A program made the translations under genes and the position numbers. Below are positions 16,699-25,533 of a stretch of DNA of 64,000 nt, piece by piece (positions within the stretch are counted from its first letter, which is position 1; every line of letters begins with the position of its first letter). Source of the DNA: Jeongeupia chitinilytica (lineage in GTDB: Bacteria > Pseudomonadota > Gammaproteobacteria > Burkholderiales > Chitinibacteraceae); NCBI RefSeq assembly GCF_014652315.1, contig NZ_BMYO01000001.1, forward strand, positions 434,001-498,000. Direction: 5' to 3'. The notes beneath the pieces are model-generated. The model was not told the origin of the DNA. It worked only from the letters and a program-made list of their open reading frames with translations, and did no database searches.

Positions 16699-16749
16699 CT
16701 GTGAACTCCGTGAGACGTGCTGCATCCGTCAGGCGGATGCGGCACCGCA

Positions 16750-17208
16750 TCAGCCGATGACGAACAGCGGTTCGCCGTATTCGACCGGCTGGCCGTTCTC
16801 GACGAGGATGGCCTTGATCACGCCAGAGGTTTCGGCCTCGATTTCGTTCAGGAGTTTCATTGCTTCGATGATGCACAGCGTATCGCCGGCGTTGACCTGC
16901 TGGCCGACTTCGACGAAGGACTTCGCGCCCGGGCTGGCCGCGCGGTAGAAGGTACCGACCATCGGCGACTTCACCGGCGTGCCGTCCGGCAGGGCGCTGT
17001 CGGCGGCTTCGGCCACGGCGGCCGGCGCAGCAACTGCTGCAGCGGCGGCCGGCGCCTGGAATTGCATCGGCTGCTGGATGTAGGCCGGTGCGGCGTTCTG
17101 GTTGACGCGGGTAATGCGGACTTTTTCTTCGCCCTCGGTGACCTCGAGTTCGGCAATGCCGGATTCCTCGACGAGGTCGATCAGTTTCTTCAGTTTACGC
17201 AGATCCAT
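16750..17208 (-). CDS. accB: Acetyl-CoA carboxylase biotin carboxyl carrier protein
   Basis: The 152-aa product has the N-terminal MDLRKLKKLIDLVEESGI segment, an Ala/Pro-rich mobile linker (about 40-70) and the biotinyl domain with the acceptor Lys118 in IIEAMKLLNEIEAE. GAGGG precedes the ATG. It carries biotin between AccC and the AccAD transferase. aroQ lies 64 bp upstream on the same strand, an order common in proteobacteria. Confidence 0.97.
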   Translation of the reverse strand: MDLRKLKKLIDLVEESGIAELEVTEGEEKVRITRVNQNAAPAYIQQPMQFQAPAAAAAVAAPAAVAEAADSALPDGTPVKSPMVGTFYRAASPGAKSFVEVGQQVNAGDTLCIIEAMKLLNEIEAETSGVIKAILVENGQPVEYGEPLFVIG

Positions 17209-17272
17209 ACGGCAACCCTCTTATCAGGTAATGCTTATTGACGCATTTATGGGGAAAAACGACGACGTCCGT

Positions 17273-17728
17273 TCAGGGCGTCGGATTGAGTGCTTCCAGG
17301 GCGTGGGCCAGCGCGTATTCGTAGCCCTTGGCCCCGAGGCCGCAGATCACGCCGATGGCGAGATCCGAGAAGTAGGAATGATGTCGGAACGATTCACGTG
17401 CGTGCACATTGGAGAGGTGCACTTCGACGAAGGGAATCTTGACCCCGGCCAGCGCATCGCGGAGTGCGACGCTGGTGTGGGTGAATGCGGCGGGATTGAT
17501 GACGATGAAGCCGGTGCCGTCCGACAGGGCGGCATGGATGCGGTCGATCAGTTCGTATTCGCGGTTGGACTGGAAGGTCTCGACCAGTGCGCCTTGCTGT
17601 GCGCCGATTTCAACCAGACGGGCATTGATGTCCGCCAGGGTATCGGCGCCATAGTGCTGTGGCTCACGCACCCCCAGCAGATTGAGATTGGGGCCATGCA
17701 GCACCAGGATTTTGCGGGCTTTTGCCAT
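17273..17728 (-). CDS. aroQ: Type II 3-dehydroquinate dehydratase
   Basis: This 151-aa enzyme of the shikimate pathway has the N-terminal LVLHGPNLNLLGVREP with the flexible-loop arginine and following tyrosine, IVINPAAFTHTSVALRDAL, and HLSNVHARESFRHHS with the catalytic histidine. The start at 17728 (MAKARKILVLHG) is chosen because GGGAGG lies at good spacing. The 223-bp gap to the divergent queA gene holds promoters for both directions. Confidence 0.96.
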   Translation of the reverse strand: MAKARKILVLHGPNLNLLGVREPQHYGADTLADINARLVEIGAQQGALVETFQSNREYELIDRIHAALSDGTGFIVINPAAFTHTSVALRDALAGVKIPFVEVHLSNVHARESFRHHSYFSDLAIGVICGLGAKGYEYALAHALEALNPTP

Positions 17729-17891
17729 GCTCACCTCCCAGTCTCGTTCCAAATCATCGGCCGGAGTTTGCCGAGGCGAAACGGCCTTGTCTAGCAAATT
17801 CGACGAAATTCCCGGCACTTTCGCGCTAAAACAGCTGTTTGAAAGTGCCGCGCCATCAAGCGGGTCGCGGCTTGCTGGCGAGGGGCGCTGG

Positions 17892-17897
17892 TATACT
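17892..17897 (+). promoter_or_regulatory. Possible -10 element for queA
   Basis: TATACT, 55 bp before the queA ATG, closely matches the sigma-70 -10 consensus. No good -35 is visible at 17 bp. Confidence 0.4.
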
Positions 17898-17951
17898 GCT
17901 GTAGTTTTGCTACGCGCCTGTTCGCAGCATTTTCCTACGTGATGGACCCCG

Positions 17952-18998
17952 ATGCAGCTCTCCGACTTCGACTATTTCCTGCCCGAACACCTGATCGCCC
18001 AGTTTCCGCCTGCCGAACGCGGTGCGAGCCGTTTGCTGCACGTTGACGGCAGGACGCTGCATGACGGCCGGTTCCGGGAGCTGCCGACGCTGCTGCGTGC
18101 CGGCGACCTGCTGGTGTTCAACGATACCAAGGTGATCAAGGCACGGCTGTTCGGCCAGAAGGAAAGCGGTGGCGCAATCGAAGCGCTGGTCGAGCGCGTG
18201 CTCGATACGCGCCGCGCGCTGGCGCACGTGCGTGCGAGCAAATCGCCCAAACCCGGCAGCCGTTTGTGCTTTGCCGAACGCTGGTGGGCGACCATGGTCG
18301 AGCGCCGTGGCGATCTGTTCCTGCTCGAATTCGATCGATCCGGGACGGACGGCGATCAGTCGGTGCTCGACATCCTCGATCAGGCCGGTGCATTGCCGTT
18401 GCCGCCGTACATCACGCACACGCCCGACGACGAGGACGCCAGGCGTTACCAGACCGTTTACGCACGCGACCCCGGCGCGGTGGCTGCGCCGACTGCAGGA
18501 TTGCATTTCACCGATGCCCTGCTCGAGCAGCTGCGCACGCAGGGCGTCGGTACGGCTTTCCTGACCCTGCATGTCGGTGCCGGCACCTTCATGCCGGTCC
18601 GCGTCGACGACATTGCCGAACACACGATGCATCACGAACGCTATTCGATTCCGCAGGCGACGCAGGAGGCGATCCGTGCCACCAAGGCGGCCGGCGGCCG
18701 GGTGATTGCCGTCGGTACGACCAGCCTGCGCGCGCTCGAGGCATCGTCGCAGCAGGGGATGCTGGCCGAGCCGGAGGGTGATACCGACATCTTCATTACA
18801 CCCGGCTATGAATTCCGCGTCGTCGACCGGCTGATCACGAACTTCCACCTGCCCAAGTCGACCCTGCTGATGCTGGTGGCGGCATTTGCCGGGCTGGAGA
18901 CGATGAAAGCCGCTTATGCGCATGCCGTGGCGCACGAGTACCGCTTCTTCAGTTACGGCGATGCGATGCTGCTCGAGCGTGCCGTTTCTATACCGTAA
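17952..18998 (+). CDS. queA: tRNA preQ1(34) S-adenosylmethionine ribosyltransferase-isomerase QueA
   Basis: The 348-aa product matches QueA throughout: MQLSDFDYFLPEHLIAQFP, LVFNDTKVIKARLFG, APTAGLHFTDALL, LHVGAGTFMPVR and the C-terminal NFHLPKSTLLMLVAAFAG. It transfers the ribosyl moiety of SAM to preQ1 in tRNA to make epoxyqueuosine. Its pathway partner tgt lies about 4 kb downstream, separated by a nucleotidase and a Sel1 gene, whereas in many genomes the two are adjacent. Confidence 0.97.
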   Translation: MQLSDFDYFLPEHLIAQFPPAERGASRLLHVDGRTLHDGRFRELPTLLRAGDLLVFNDTKVIKARLFGQKESGGAIEALVERVLDTRRALAHVRASKSPKPGSRLCFAERWWATMVERRGDLFLLEFDRSGTDGDQSVLDILDQAGALPLPPYITHTPDDEDARRYQTVYARDPGAVAAPTAGLHFTDALLEQLRTQGVGTAFLTLHVGAGTFMPVRVDDIAEHTMHHERYSIPQATQEAIRATKAAGGRVIAVGTTSLRALEASSQQGMLAEPEGDTDIFITPGYEFRVVDRLITNFHLPKSTLLMLVAAFAGLETMKAAYAHAVAHEYRFFSYGDAMLLERAVSIP

Positions 18999-19001
18999 TG
19001 T

Positions 19002-19017
19002 TTTCAATACATTGAAA
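19002..19017. promoter_or_regulatory. Near-perfect palindrome before the nucleotidase lipoprotein gene
   Basis: TTTCAAT-AC-ATTGAAA: two 7-bp arms with a 2-bp centre, just after the queA stop and about 105 bp before the nucleotidase start. It is AT-rich in a GC-rich genome and has no T-run, so an operator is more likely than a terminator. Confidence 0.45.
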
Positions 19018-19121
19018 CAGTACCGACGCTAATCTTTCACTCGTCCTTTTCTTCGCTGTCATGGGGGCTCGCTAGGCTGCGCGCTCCCAATGACAAAATC
19101 CCCGAGAAGGGAAGGATGAGC

Positions 19122-21941
19122 ATGTATCCGATTCACAAGAAGGCCGCGTTGTGCGCCACGCTGGCGCTTGCGCTGAGCGCCTGTGGCGGTTCGGACGGCA
19201 ACAACGCCACGCCGGCCGCCGGCAGCACCAGCCTGCAGGTCCAGCCGTCGCTGGGTCAGATTTCGAATGCCGACGTGACCGTCAAGTCGCTCGACGGCAA
19301 GGTGATCGGCAGTGGCAGCATCGACGCCAGCGGCGCGGTCAAGCTGGGCCTCGGCAACGTCAGCGGTCCGCTGCTGGTCGAAGTGAGCGGCAAGGCCGGT
19401 GCCCGTTACTATGACGAAGGCCTGAATGCCGAGCTGGATTTCCCGGCCGGCGAAACGCTGCACGCATTGCTGCCCGGTGCGCAGGCGCAGGTCGGCGTGA
19501 CGCCGCTGACCGAGATCGCTTACCAGCGCCTGCTGGCGAACAAGAGCGGCAAGCTGGCCGAGGTCACGGCCGCCGACATCGGCAAGGCCAATGACGATGT
19601 CCGCGTGCAGTTTGCGCCGGAACTGAAAAACCTGCTGTCGGTGCCCAAGCTGGTCAACGCCAGGACCGGCGCCGGCGCGCTCGACGACGACGAAGCCGGC
19701 CGTTACGCGCTCAAGCTTGCGGCGCTGGCCAAGGCCGGCGTGCAGGGGCTCGATGAATCCAAGCCGGAGCTGGCCGCCGGGGCCGACGACGCCAAGGCGG
19801 CGCTCGGCGCGCAGCGACCGATGCTCGCGCTCGGCCGCCAGCTGGGGCGCGACTTTGCCGACGGCCAGTTCGACGGCAAGGAAGGCAGCAAGGCACTGAG
19901 CGAGGCGCTGTACAACGCCGACGATTTCCACGACCGCATCCAGGACAAGCTCTTGCAGGCCGCGCAGCAGCTCGGTACCGCCAGACTGGTCGAACTGGTG
20001 CAGCAGGGCGGCGCGATGCCGCGCGGCAACGCGCTGTCCAGGGCCGAGAAGGGTACGCAGCTCGATCTGGCCATCCTGCAGACCACCGACCTGCACACCA
20101 ACATCAAGAGCTACGACTACTACAAGACGCAGGACGACATCACCCTCGGCTTCGAGCGCACCGCGACGCTGATCGACAAGGCGCGCGCCGAGCTGCCGAA
20201 CAACCTGCTGTTCGACAACGGCGACACCATCCAGGGAACGTCGCTGTCCGACTACCAGGCGCTGGTCAGTCCGGTCAGCTGCAATGCCACGCTGGCGCAG
20301 TACAAGGTGATGAACCTGATGCGCTATGACGCCGGCAACGTCGGCAACCACGAGTTCAACTACGGTCTGCCTTTCCTCGCCCAGGTCACCGGTGCGGCAA
20401 TGCGCGTGCCGGGGACCGAGGACCGCAAGGGCTGCATGGGCCCGCGCTTCCCGCTGGTGCTGTCGAATGCCTACGCCGTCAGCGACAAGCAGCCGCTGTT
20501 CGCGCCCTACGTGATCCTCAACCGTACGTTCAGGACCGCCGACGGCAAGCGCATTCCGCTCAAGGTCGGCGTGATCGGCTTCGCCCCCCCGGGCATCATG
20601 AGCTGGGACAAGCGCAACCTCGACGGCAAGGTCTACGTCGAGGGCGTGAAGGAAGCCGCCGAGAAGTACGTGCCGGCGATGCGCAAGGCCGGTGCCGATA
20701 TCGTCGTGGCGCTGTCGCACGGCGGTATCTCGGCCGCGCCGTATTCGCCGGACATGGAGAATGCCGTGTACCACCTGGCCAAGGTGCCGGGCATTGACGC
20801 GATCGTGTCGGGGCATTCGCACAGCTATTTTCCTGACGGCAAGAACTACGCCGGGATTGCCGGCGTCGACAACGTCAAGGGGCTGGTCAACGGCGTGCCG
20901 ACGGTCATGGCCGGGTTCTGGGGCAATACGCTCGGCGTGCTCAAGCTGGGCGTGACCTACGACGGCGCGCAATGGAAAGTCACGCAATCACAGGGCGAAC
21001 TGCGCTCGATCAACAGCAAGGTCGGCAACGACACGGTCGCGGTGGCGCCGCACGCCGCGGTCGGCAAGCTGGTACAGAAGGAGCACGAGGGCACGATCCG
21101 CTACGTGTCGACGCCGGTCGGCACGACCGAATTCCGCATCAGTTCGTTCTTCTCGCAGGTCGGCGATACCGCGGCGATGCAGTTGATCAATGCGGCGCAG
21201 AAGGACTACGTCGAGCGCTACGTCAAGGCCAGCCTGCCGCAGTACGCCAACCTGCCGGTACTTTCGGCGGCGGCACCGTTCAAGGCCAATTACCGCGGTA
21301 CCGGCTACACCGACATCCCGGTCGGTGGTGTCGCGATCAGGAACGTCGCCGATCTGTACCTGTACCCGAACACGCTGCAGGCGGTGAAGATCGACGGCAC
21401 GGCGTTGAAGGCATGGCTGGAGAAGGCGGCCGAGCAGTTCAACCAGATCAGTCCGACCCAGACCGCGGATCAGCAGCTGATCAACGGCAGCTTCCCGTCG
21501 TACAACTTCGACCAGATCGATGGCGTCCAGTACGAGATCGACGTGACCCGGCCCAAGGGCAGCCGCATCGTCAACCTGCGCTGGAACGGCCAGCCGGTCG
21601 CTGCCGGCCAGCAGTTCATCGTCGCGACCAACAACTACCGCGCCAGCGGTGGCGGCGGTTTTGCCAGCCTCGATGGCAGCAAGACGATCTTCGACGCGCC
21701 GGATGCCAATCGCGACATCATCGTCGCCTACATCAAGGCGCAGAAGACGCTGACGCGTGCAGCACAGGGCGCCGACGGCAACTGGCACTTTGCCAGGGCG
21801 ACGCTGGCGGGCCGCGTACTGTTCGAGTCGGCGTATGACGCCGAGGCGGTTGCCCGCGCCGACGGCATCGCCAATGTGTTCAAGGTCGAGGACAAGGCCG
21901 ACAGGAGCGGCTCGATCTACAAGCTCGACCTGAGCCTGTAA
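19122..21941 (+). CDS. CpdB-like 2',3'-cyclic phosphodiesterase/nucleotidase lipoprotein with long N-terminal extension
   Basis: The product is 939 aa. A lipobox LALSACGG with Cys21 predicts lipid anchoring. Residues 25 to about 310 form an extension with NADVTVKSLDGKVIGSGSIDASG, resembling a surface beta-sandwich. The metallophosphoesterase domain then starts at QTTDLHTNI (Asp323, His325), with FDNGDTIQG, GNHEFNYG (about 405-412), ALSHGG and SGHSHSYF as further metal-binding motifs. The C-terminal nucleotide-binding domain has NNYRASGGGGF. Probably releases phosphate and nucleosides from extracellular nucleotides. Start 19122 is favoured by AAGG six bases upstream; ATG 19116 is the alternative. 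Confidence 0.88.
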   Translation: MYPIHKKAALCATLALALSACGGSDGNNATPAAGSTSLQVQPSLGQISNADVTVKSLDGKVIGSGSIDASGAVKLGLGNVSGPLLVEVSGKAGARYYDEGLNAELDFPAGETLHALLPGAQAQVGVTPLTEIAYQRLLANKSGKLAEVTAADIGKANDDVRVQFAPELKNLLSVPKLVNARTGAGALDDDEAGRYALKLAALAKAGVQGLDESKPELAAGADDAKAALGAQRPMLALGRQLGRDFADGQFDGKEGSKALSEALYNADDFHDRIQDKLLQAAQQLGTARLVELVQQGGAMPRGNALSRAEKGTQLDLAILQTTDLHTNIKSYDYYKTQDDITLGFERTATLIDKARAELPNNLLFDNGDTIQGTSLSDYQALVSPVSCNATLAQYKVMNLMRYDAGNVGNHEFNYGLPFLAQVTGAAMRVPGTEDRKGCMGPRFPLVLSNAYAVSDKQPLFAPYVILNRTFRTADGKRIPLKVGVIGFAPPGIMSWDKRNLDGKVYVEGVKEAAEKYVPAMRKAGADIVVALSHGGISAAPYSPDMENAVYHLAKVPGIDAIVSGHSHSYFPDGKNYAGIAGVDNVKGLVNGVPTVMAGFWGNTLGVLKLGVTYDGAQWKVTQSQGELRSINSKVGNDTVAVAPHAAVGKLVQKEHEGTIRYVSTPVGTTEFRISSFFSQVGDTAAMQLINAAQKDYVERYVKASLPQYANLPVLSAAAPFKANYRGTGYTDIPVGGVAIRNVADLYLYPNTLQAVKIDGTALKAWLEKAAEQFNQISPTQTADQQLINGSFPSYNFDQIDGVQYEIDVTRPKGSRIVNLRWNGQPVAAGQQFIVATNNYRASGGGGFASLDGSKTIFDAPDANRDIIVAYIKAQKTLTRAAQGADGNWHFARATLAGRVLFESAYDAEAVARADGIANVFKVEDKADRSGSIYKLDLSL

Positions 21942-21960
21942 TCGACTCACGGCAATCCAG

Positions 21961-21984
21961 CCCCGGCGCCGGCCGGGGTTTTCC
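21961..21984 (+). terminator. Rho-independent terminator after the nucleotidase gene
   Basis: CCCCGGC (21961-21967) and GCCGGGG (21972-21978) arms with a 4-base loop, followed by TTTTCCC. It is 20 bp after the stop codon. Confidence 0.8.
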
Positions 21985-21999
21985 CATTTGGAGGGTGAC

Positions 22000-22779
22000 A
22001 TGTGGGCATTGATCAGACGCTGGCGCTGGCCGGTGATGCTGTTGCTGGTGGCGCTTGCTGCCGCCGCGGGCCTGTCGGCCAGCGCATCGGCGCAGCGCCG
22101 TGCGGCGCTGGCGCAGCCGGCGAGCGCGATCCGGCAGCTTCGGTTCGACGTGCAGGCGCATCGCGAAGGCGGCGAGCGGACATTGCGGCAACTCGCCGAC
22201 TACGGCCATCCGCTGGCCGCGCGGACGATGGCCGAACTTGCGGCGGTCGACCCGACGCCGGACGCACAGCAGCGTGCACTTGACTGGTACCGCCGCGGCG
22301 CCCGGTCTGGCGATGCCGAGTCGGCTTACCGGCTTGGCCTGGCCTATCTGCAGGGGCGGACGCTGCCGGGCGATCCGCTTGCGGCCCGGCACTGGTTCGA
22401 ACGTGCCGGTACCTTGCCGGCGGCCCGCCACCGGCTGGCCATGATGCTGCTGCGCGGCGAGGGAGGCGTGGCCGATCCGGTGCTGGGACAGCAATGGCTG
22501 GCGCAGGCGGCGGCCGATGGCGATGCGGATGCCATGTTCGCGCTGGCCAACCGTTACCGCGACGGCGACGGCCTGCCGCATGACGAGGCGCTGGCGCTGT
22601 ACTGGTATCAGGCGGCGGCCAGCGACGAGCATCCGGCGGCGCTGCAGACGCTGTCGCTCGCGTATGCACGCGGCGAGCTGGGGCTGCCGGTTGATCCCGC
22701 TCAGGCACAGTTTCTTGGCGAGTACGCCGGCCATGCGGCGAAGTGCCATACACCGCATACCCGGGTTGCGCTGTTCTGA
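22000..22779 (+). CDS. Sel1-like repeat (TPR-like) protein, membrane-anchored
   Basis: The 259-aa product has an N-terminal membrane anchor or signal (WPVMLLLVALAAAAGLSA) and then about four Sel1-type alpha-alpha repeats, recognisable as RSGDAESAYRLGLAYLQG, ARHRLAMMLLRGEGG, DADAMFALANRYRDGDG and HPAALQTLSLAYARGELG. Sel1 repeats mediate protein-protein contacts; no catalytic domain is present. GGAGGG lies 5-6 bases before the ATG at 22000, which decides the start. It sits between a terminator and tgt. Confidence 0.85.
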   Translation: MWALIRRWRWPVMLLLVALAAAAGLSASASAQRRAALAQPASAIRQLRFDVQAHREGGERTLRQLADYGHPLAARTMAELAAVDPTPDAQQRALDWYRRGARSGDAESAYRLGLAYLQGRTLPGDPLAARHWFERAGTLPAARHRLAMMLLRGEGGVADPVLGQQWLAQAAADGDADAMFALANRYRDGDGLPHDEALALYWYQAAASDEHPAALQTLSLAYARGELGLPVDPAQAQFLGEYAGHAAKCHTPHTRVALF

Positions 22780-22923
22780 GTGCGCCCCCGGACGCTGGCC
22801 GCCGGTAATCATCCTGTGGTCATGCGGCGTCCGGCCGTGGTAATTTCGGCACCTTGCGGGGGCTGCGTTGGCAGCCCCTTTGATATTGCGCCGGACTGTT
22901 TTCCGGCGGCACGAGGAATCAGT

Positions 22924-24054
22924 ATGGCTCAACAGCAAGGCTTGCAGTTCACGCTGCACAAGACCAGTGGCGGTGCCCGGCGCGGCACGATGGTGCTCAA
23001 TCACGGCGTGGTCGAAACGCCGGTGTTCATGCCGGTCGGCACTTACGGGACCGTCAAGGCGATGACGCCGCGCGACCTGAACGAGATCGAAGCGCAGATC
23101 TGTCTCGGCAACACCTTCCACCTGTGGCTGCGTCCGGGGCTGGAAGTCATCAACAAGTTTGGCGGCCTGCACCGGTTCATGGGCTGGGACAAACCGATCC
23201 TGACCGACTCGGGCGGTTTCCAGGTGTTCAGCCTGGGCGACCTGCGCAAGATCACCGAGGAAGGCGTCAAGTTCCAGAGCCCGGTCAACGGCGACAAGCT
23301 GTTCCTGACGCCGGAAGAGTCGATGCGGATTCAGCGTGCGCTCAATTCCGACATCGTGATGATCTTCGACGAATGCACGCCGTACCCGGCCGACCGCAAG
23401 CAGGCGGCCGATTCGATGCGCATGTCCTACCGCTGGGCCAAGCGCTCGCGCAGCGAGTTCGACAGGCTGGAAAACCCGAACGCGCTGTTCGGCATCGTTC
23501 AGGGCGGGATGTACGAAGACCTGCGCGACGAATCGCTGGCCGGCCTGAACGACATCGGCTTCCACGGCATGGCGATCGGTGGCCTGAGCGTCGGCGAGCC
23601 GAAAGAGGACATGGAACGCATCCTCGCGCACACCGCCCCGCGCCTGCCGGTAGACAAGCCGCGCTACCTGATGGGTGTCGGCACCCCCGAGGATCTGGTC
23701 TACGGCGTCAGCCAGGGCATCGACATGTTCGACTGCGTGATGCCGACCCGCAACGCGCGCAACGGCATGCTGTTCACGCGCTTCGGCGACATCAAGATCA
23801 AGAACGCCAAGCACCGTCTCGACGAGCGGCCGCTCGACGAAACGTGCGACTGCTACGCGTGCCAGAACTTCAGCCGCGCCTATCTGCACCACCTGTTCCG
23901 CTCGGGCGAGATCCTCGGTTCGCAGCTCAATACCATCCACAACCTGCGCTACTACCAGGTGCTGATGGCCGAGATGCGTGCCGCGATCGATGCCGATGCC
24001 TTCCCGGCTTTCGTCACACGCTTTCACGCCGATCGCGCCCGTGGCATCGATTGA
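22924..24054 (+). CDS. tgt: tRNA-guanine transglycosylase
   Basis: The 376-aa bacterial-type TGT exchanges guanine-34 for preQ1. Catalytic features are TDSGGFQVFSL with Asp95, the nucleophile Asp270 in GIDMFDCVMPTRNARNG, and the zinc site CDCYAC with a downstream HH. The start is MAQQQGLQF, in keeping with family length. A strong terminator follows it, which isolates it from yajC-secDF; in many proteobacteria tgt and yajC are cotranscribed. Confidence 0.97.
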   Translation: MAQQQGLQFTLHKTSGGARRGTMVLNHGVVETPVFMPVGTYGTVKAMTPRDLNEIEAQICLGNTFHLWLRPGLEVINKFGGLHRFMGWDKPILTDSGGFQVFSLGDLRKITEEGVKFQSPVNGDKLFLTPEESMRIQRALNSDIVMIFDECTPYPADRKQAADSMRMSYRWAKRSRSEFDRLENPNALFGIVQGGMYEDLRDESLAGLNDIGFHGMAIGGLSVGEPKEDMERILAHTAPRLPVDKPRYLMGVGTPEDLVYGVSQGIDMFDCVMPTRNARNGMLFTRFGDIKIKNAKHRLDERPLDETCDCYACQNFSRAYLHHLFRSGEILGSQLNTIHNLRYYQVLMAEMRAAIDADAFPAFVTRFHADRARGID

Positions 24055-24070
24055 TGGGCGCGTGCGCTAG

Positions 24071-24103
24071 AACAAAAAACCCGGCCAGGCCGGGTTTTTT
24101 GTT
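24071..24103 (+). terminator. Rho-independent terminator after tgt
   Basis: AACAAAAAACCCGGCC, loop, then GGCCGGGTTTTTTGTT: a GC-rich stem flanked by A- and T-runs, starting 16 bp past the tgt stop. Confidence 0.92.
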
Positions 24104-24141
24104 GTCGGTGCTAGGGACTTTCACCAGCATGCCGGGCCGGC

Positions 24142-24155
24142 TTGATCTGGATCAA
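24142..24155 (+). promoter_or_regulatory. Perfect FNR/ANR-type box before the hemerythrin gene
   Basis: TTGATCTGGATCAA matches the FNR consensus TTGAT-N4-ATCAA exactly. It is centred 63 bp upstream of the hemerythrin ATG, where activation at about -41.5 would place the transcript start near 24190. This implies induction under low oxygen. Confidence 0.75.
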
Positions 24156-24211
24156 ACTTGGCCGGCGCGTGCCTCTGCACCATGCCGCTCCATGACAATG
24201 GAGAGAAAACG

Positions 24212-24673
24212 ATGCAGCCACTGGTTGAATGGCATGACGGCCTGTCGGTCGGGATTCAGGAAATCGACGAGCAGCACAAGGTGCTGGTCGATCTGCTGAA
24301 CGAGTTGTACGACGCGATCCGAGAGCACCACGGCCGCGAAGCATCGGTGGCCATTCTGGCGCGGCTGGCCGACTACACGCGCATCCACTTCACCGTCGAA
24401 GAGAGCCTGATGCGCATCCTCGGCTATCCCGAGTACGACGAGCACAAGGTGCACCACGAATCGCTGATCGCACAGTTGCAGGCCTTCCAGCAGCGGGTGG
24501 CCGACGGCGATGCCATCACCTTCGAGCTGCTGCATTTCCTGCGCAACTGGCTGACCAAGCACATCCAGGAGGGCGATACCCGCTACACCGAGTTCTTCCT
24601 GTCGCGCGGCGCCCAGCGCAACTGGCAGAAAAAGGGCTGGCTGGACCGTTTCTGGTCGGGTATCGCCGGCTGA
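24212..24673 (+). CDS. Bacteriohemerythrin
   Basis: This 153-aa single-domain hemerythrin binds oxygen at a di-iron site. All seven expected ligands are present at canonical spacing: His22 (DEQHK), His59 and Glu63 (HFTVE), His78 and His82 (HKVHH), His117 and Asp122 (HIQEGD). The start at 24212 is preceded by GGAGAGAAAACG and aligns with family N-termini (PLVEWHDGLSVGI). It could serve oxygen storage, delivery to oxidases, or sensing. The gene stands alone between a terminator and a convergent gene, behind an FNR-type box. Confidence 0.95.
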   Translation: MQPLVEWHDGLSVGIQEIDEQHKVLVDLLNELYDAIREHHGREASVAILARLADYTRIHFTVEESLMRILGYPEYDEHKVHHESLIAQLQAFQQRVADGDAITFELLHFLRNWLTKHIQEGDTRYTEFFLSRGAQRNWQKKGWLDRFWSGIAG

Positions 24674-24684
24674 TTCCGGCCGGG

Positions 24685-25389
24685 CTAGCGGTGGCTGAGC
24701 AGGCCGTTCTCGAAGCGGATCTTGTCGCCCTTGTGGAAGCCGTGGTCGGCATCGTCAAACTTCACCGTCTGCATGGCGCCACTGTTGAGCTTGAAACTGA
24801 CTTGGTAGACCGTCTTCTTGCTGACGTGTTTCTGCACTTCGTTGCCGGCATAGGCGCCACCCGCCGCGCCGGCGACGGTGGCGATCGTCTTGCCGGTACC
24901 GCCGCCGATCTGGTTGCCCAGCAGGCCGCCGACGACCGCGCCGCCGATCTTGCCGGTCCAGCCGCCTTCGCCTTCCTGTTCGACCGCCTGCACCTTGGTG
25001 ACAACGCCGCAGTCGTTGCAGCTGGACGCTGTCGCCCGTTGCGGCACCCTGGTGCCGGTCCCGGGCGGCTCGGCGCTGGCCAGTTGCCGATGGCCGGCAA
25101 TCAGCTCCTTGCAGTCCCGGTTGATGTGGACCTTGCGCACGCCGCCGCTGTAGCAGCTCGGCGTTTCGTCCGGGCTGCGCGCCGACCGCACGAGGTCGAG
25201 AGTCGTCGTCCGATGGTCGATGGCGGCATCGATGCAACTTTTCTGTCCGCCGGCTGCCTGTTCGATGCACGCGACGGTGCCGGACTGATGTCCGGTGCCG
25301 TGGATGGTTCCGGTGTCGTTCAGACCGTCTGCGTGCGCCCAGCTACCGGCTGTCAGCGCGGCGGCGGCAATCCACAGTGCAATTCGCAT
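24685..25389 (-). CDS. Glycine-zipper 2TM-domain exported protein
   Basis: The product is 234 aa with a signal peptide (MRIALWIAAAALTAGSWAHA). The central part has several cysteines (including CNDCG). Residues about 150-190 hold the glycine-zipper, GGAVVGGLLGNQIGGG followed by VAGAAGGAYAGNEVQK, as in Rickettsia 17-kDa antigen-like and SlyB-like envelope proteins. The tail QVSFKLNSGAMQTVKFDD is also typical. It likely inserts into or associates with the outer membrane. It converges on the hemerythrin gene with an 11-bp gap. Confidence 0.87.
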   Translation of the reverse strand: MRIALWIAAAALTAGSWAHADGLNDTGTIHGTGHQSGTVACIEQAAGGQKSCIDAAIDHRTTTLDLVRSARSPDETPSCYSGGVRKVHINRDCKELIAGHRQLASAEPPGTGTRVPQRATASSCNDCGVVTKVQAVEQEGEGGWTGKIGGAVVGGLLGNQIGGGTGKTIATVAGAAGGAYAGNEVQKHVSKKTVYQVSFKLNSGAMQTVKFDDADHGFHKGDKIRFENGLLSHR

Positions 25390-25533
25390 GATCGGGGTTT
25401 CCGTTTATTGCAGGCACCCTCATTTTAGGGGGGGGCATCCGTCGCTGCGTGAAGGATGTCGGTAGATTTCAGACAGGGGGCGGGCTAGAATGACCCGCTT
25501 CGTTTTTTGCCACTCTCAATAAAGGCCCGATCG

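Noticed and set aside
15373..16704. Long plus-strand open frame opposite accC
   Set aside because: AccC is certain from its ATP-grasp motifs; the opposite frame is a composition artefact.
19059..20987. Long minus-strand open frame opposite the nucleotidase lipoprotein
   Set aside because: Shadow of the metallophosphoesterase gene; no motifs and no ribosome site.
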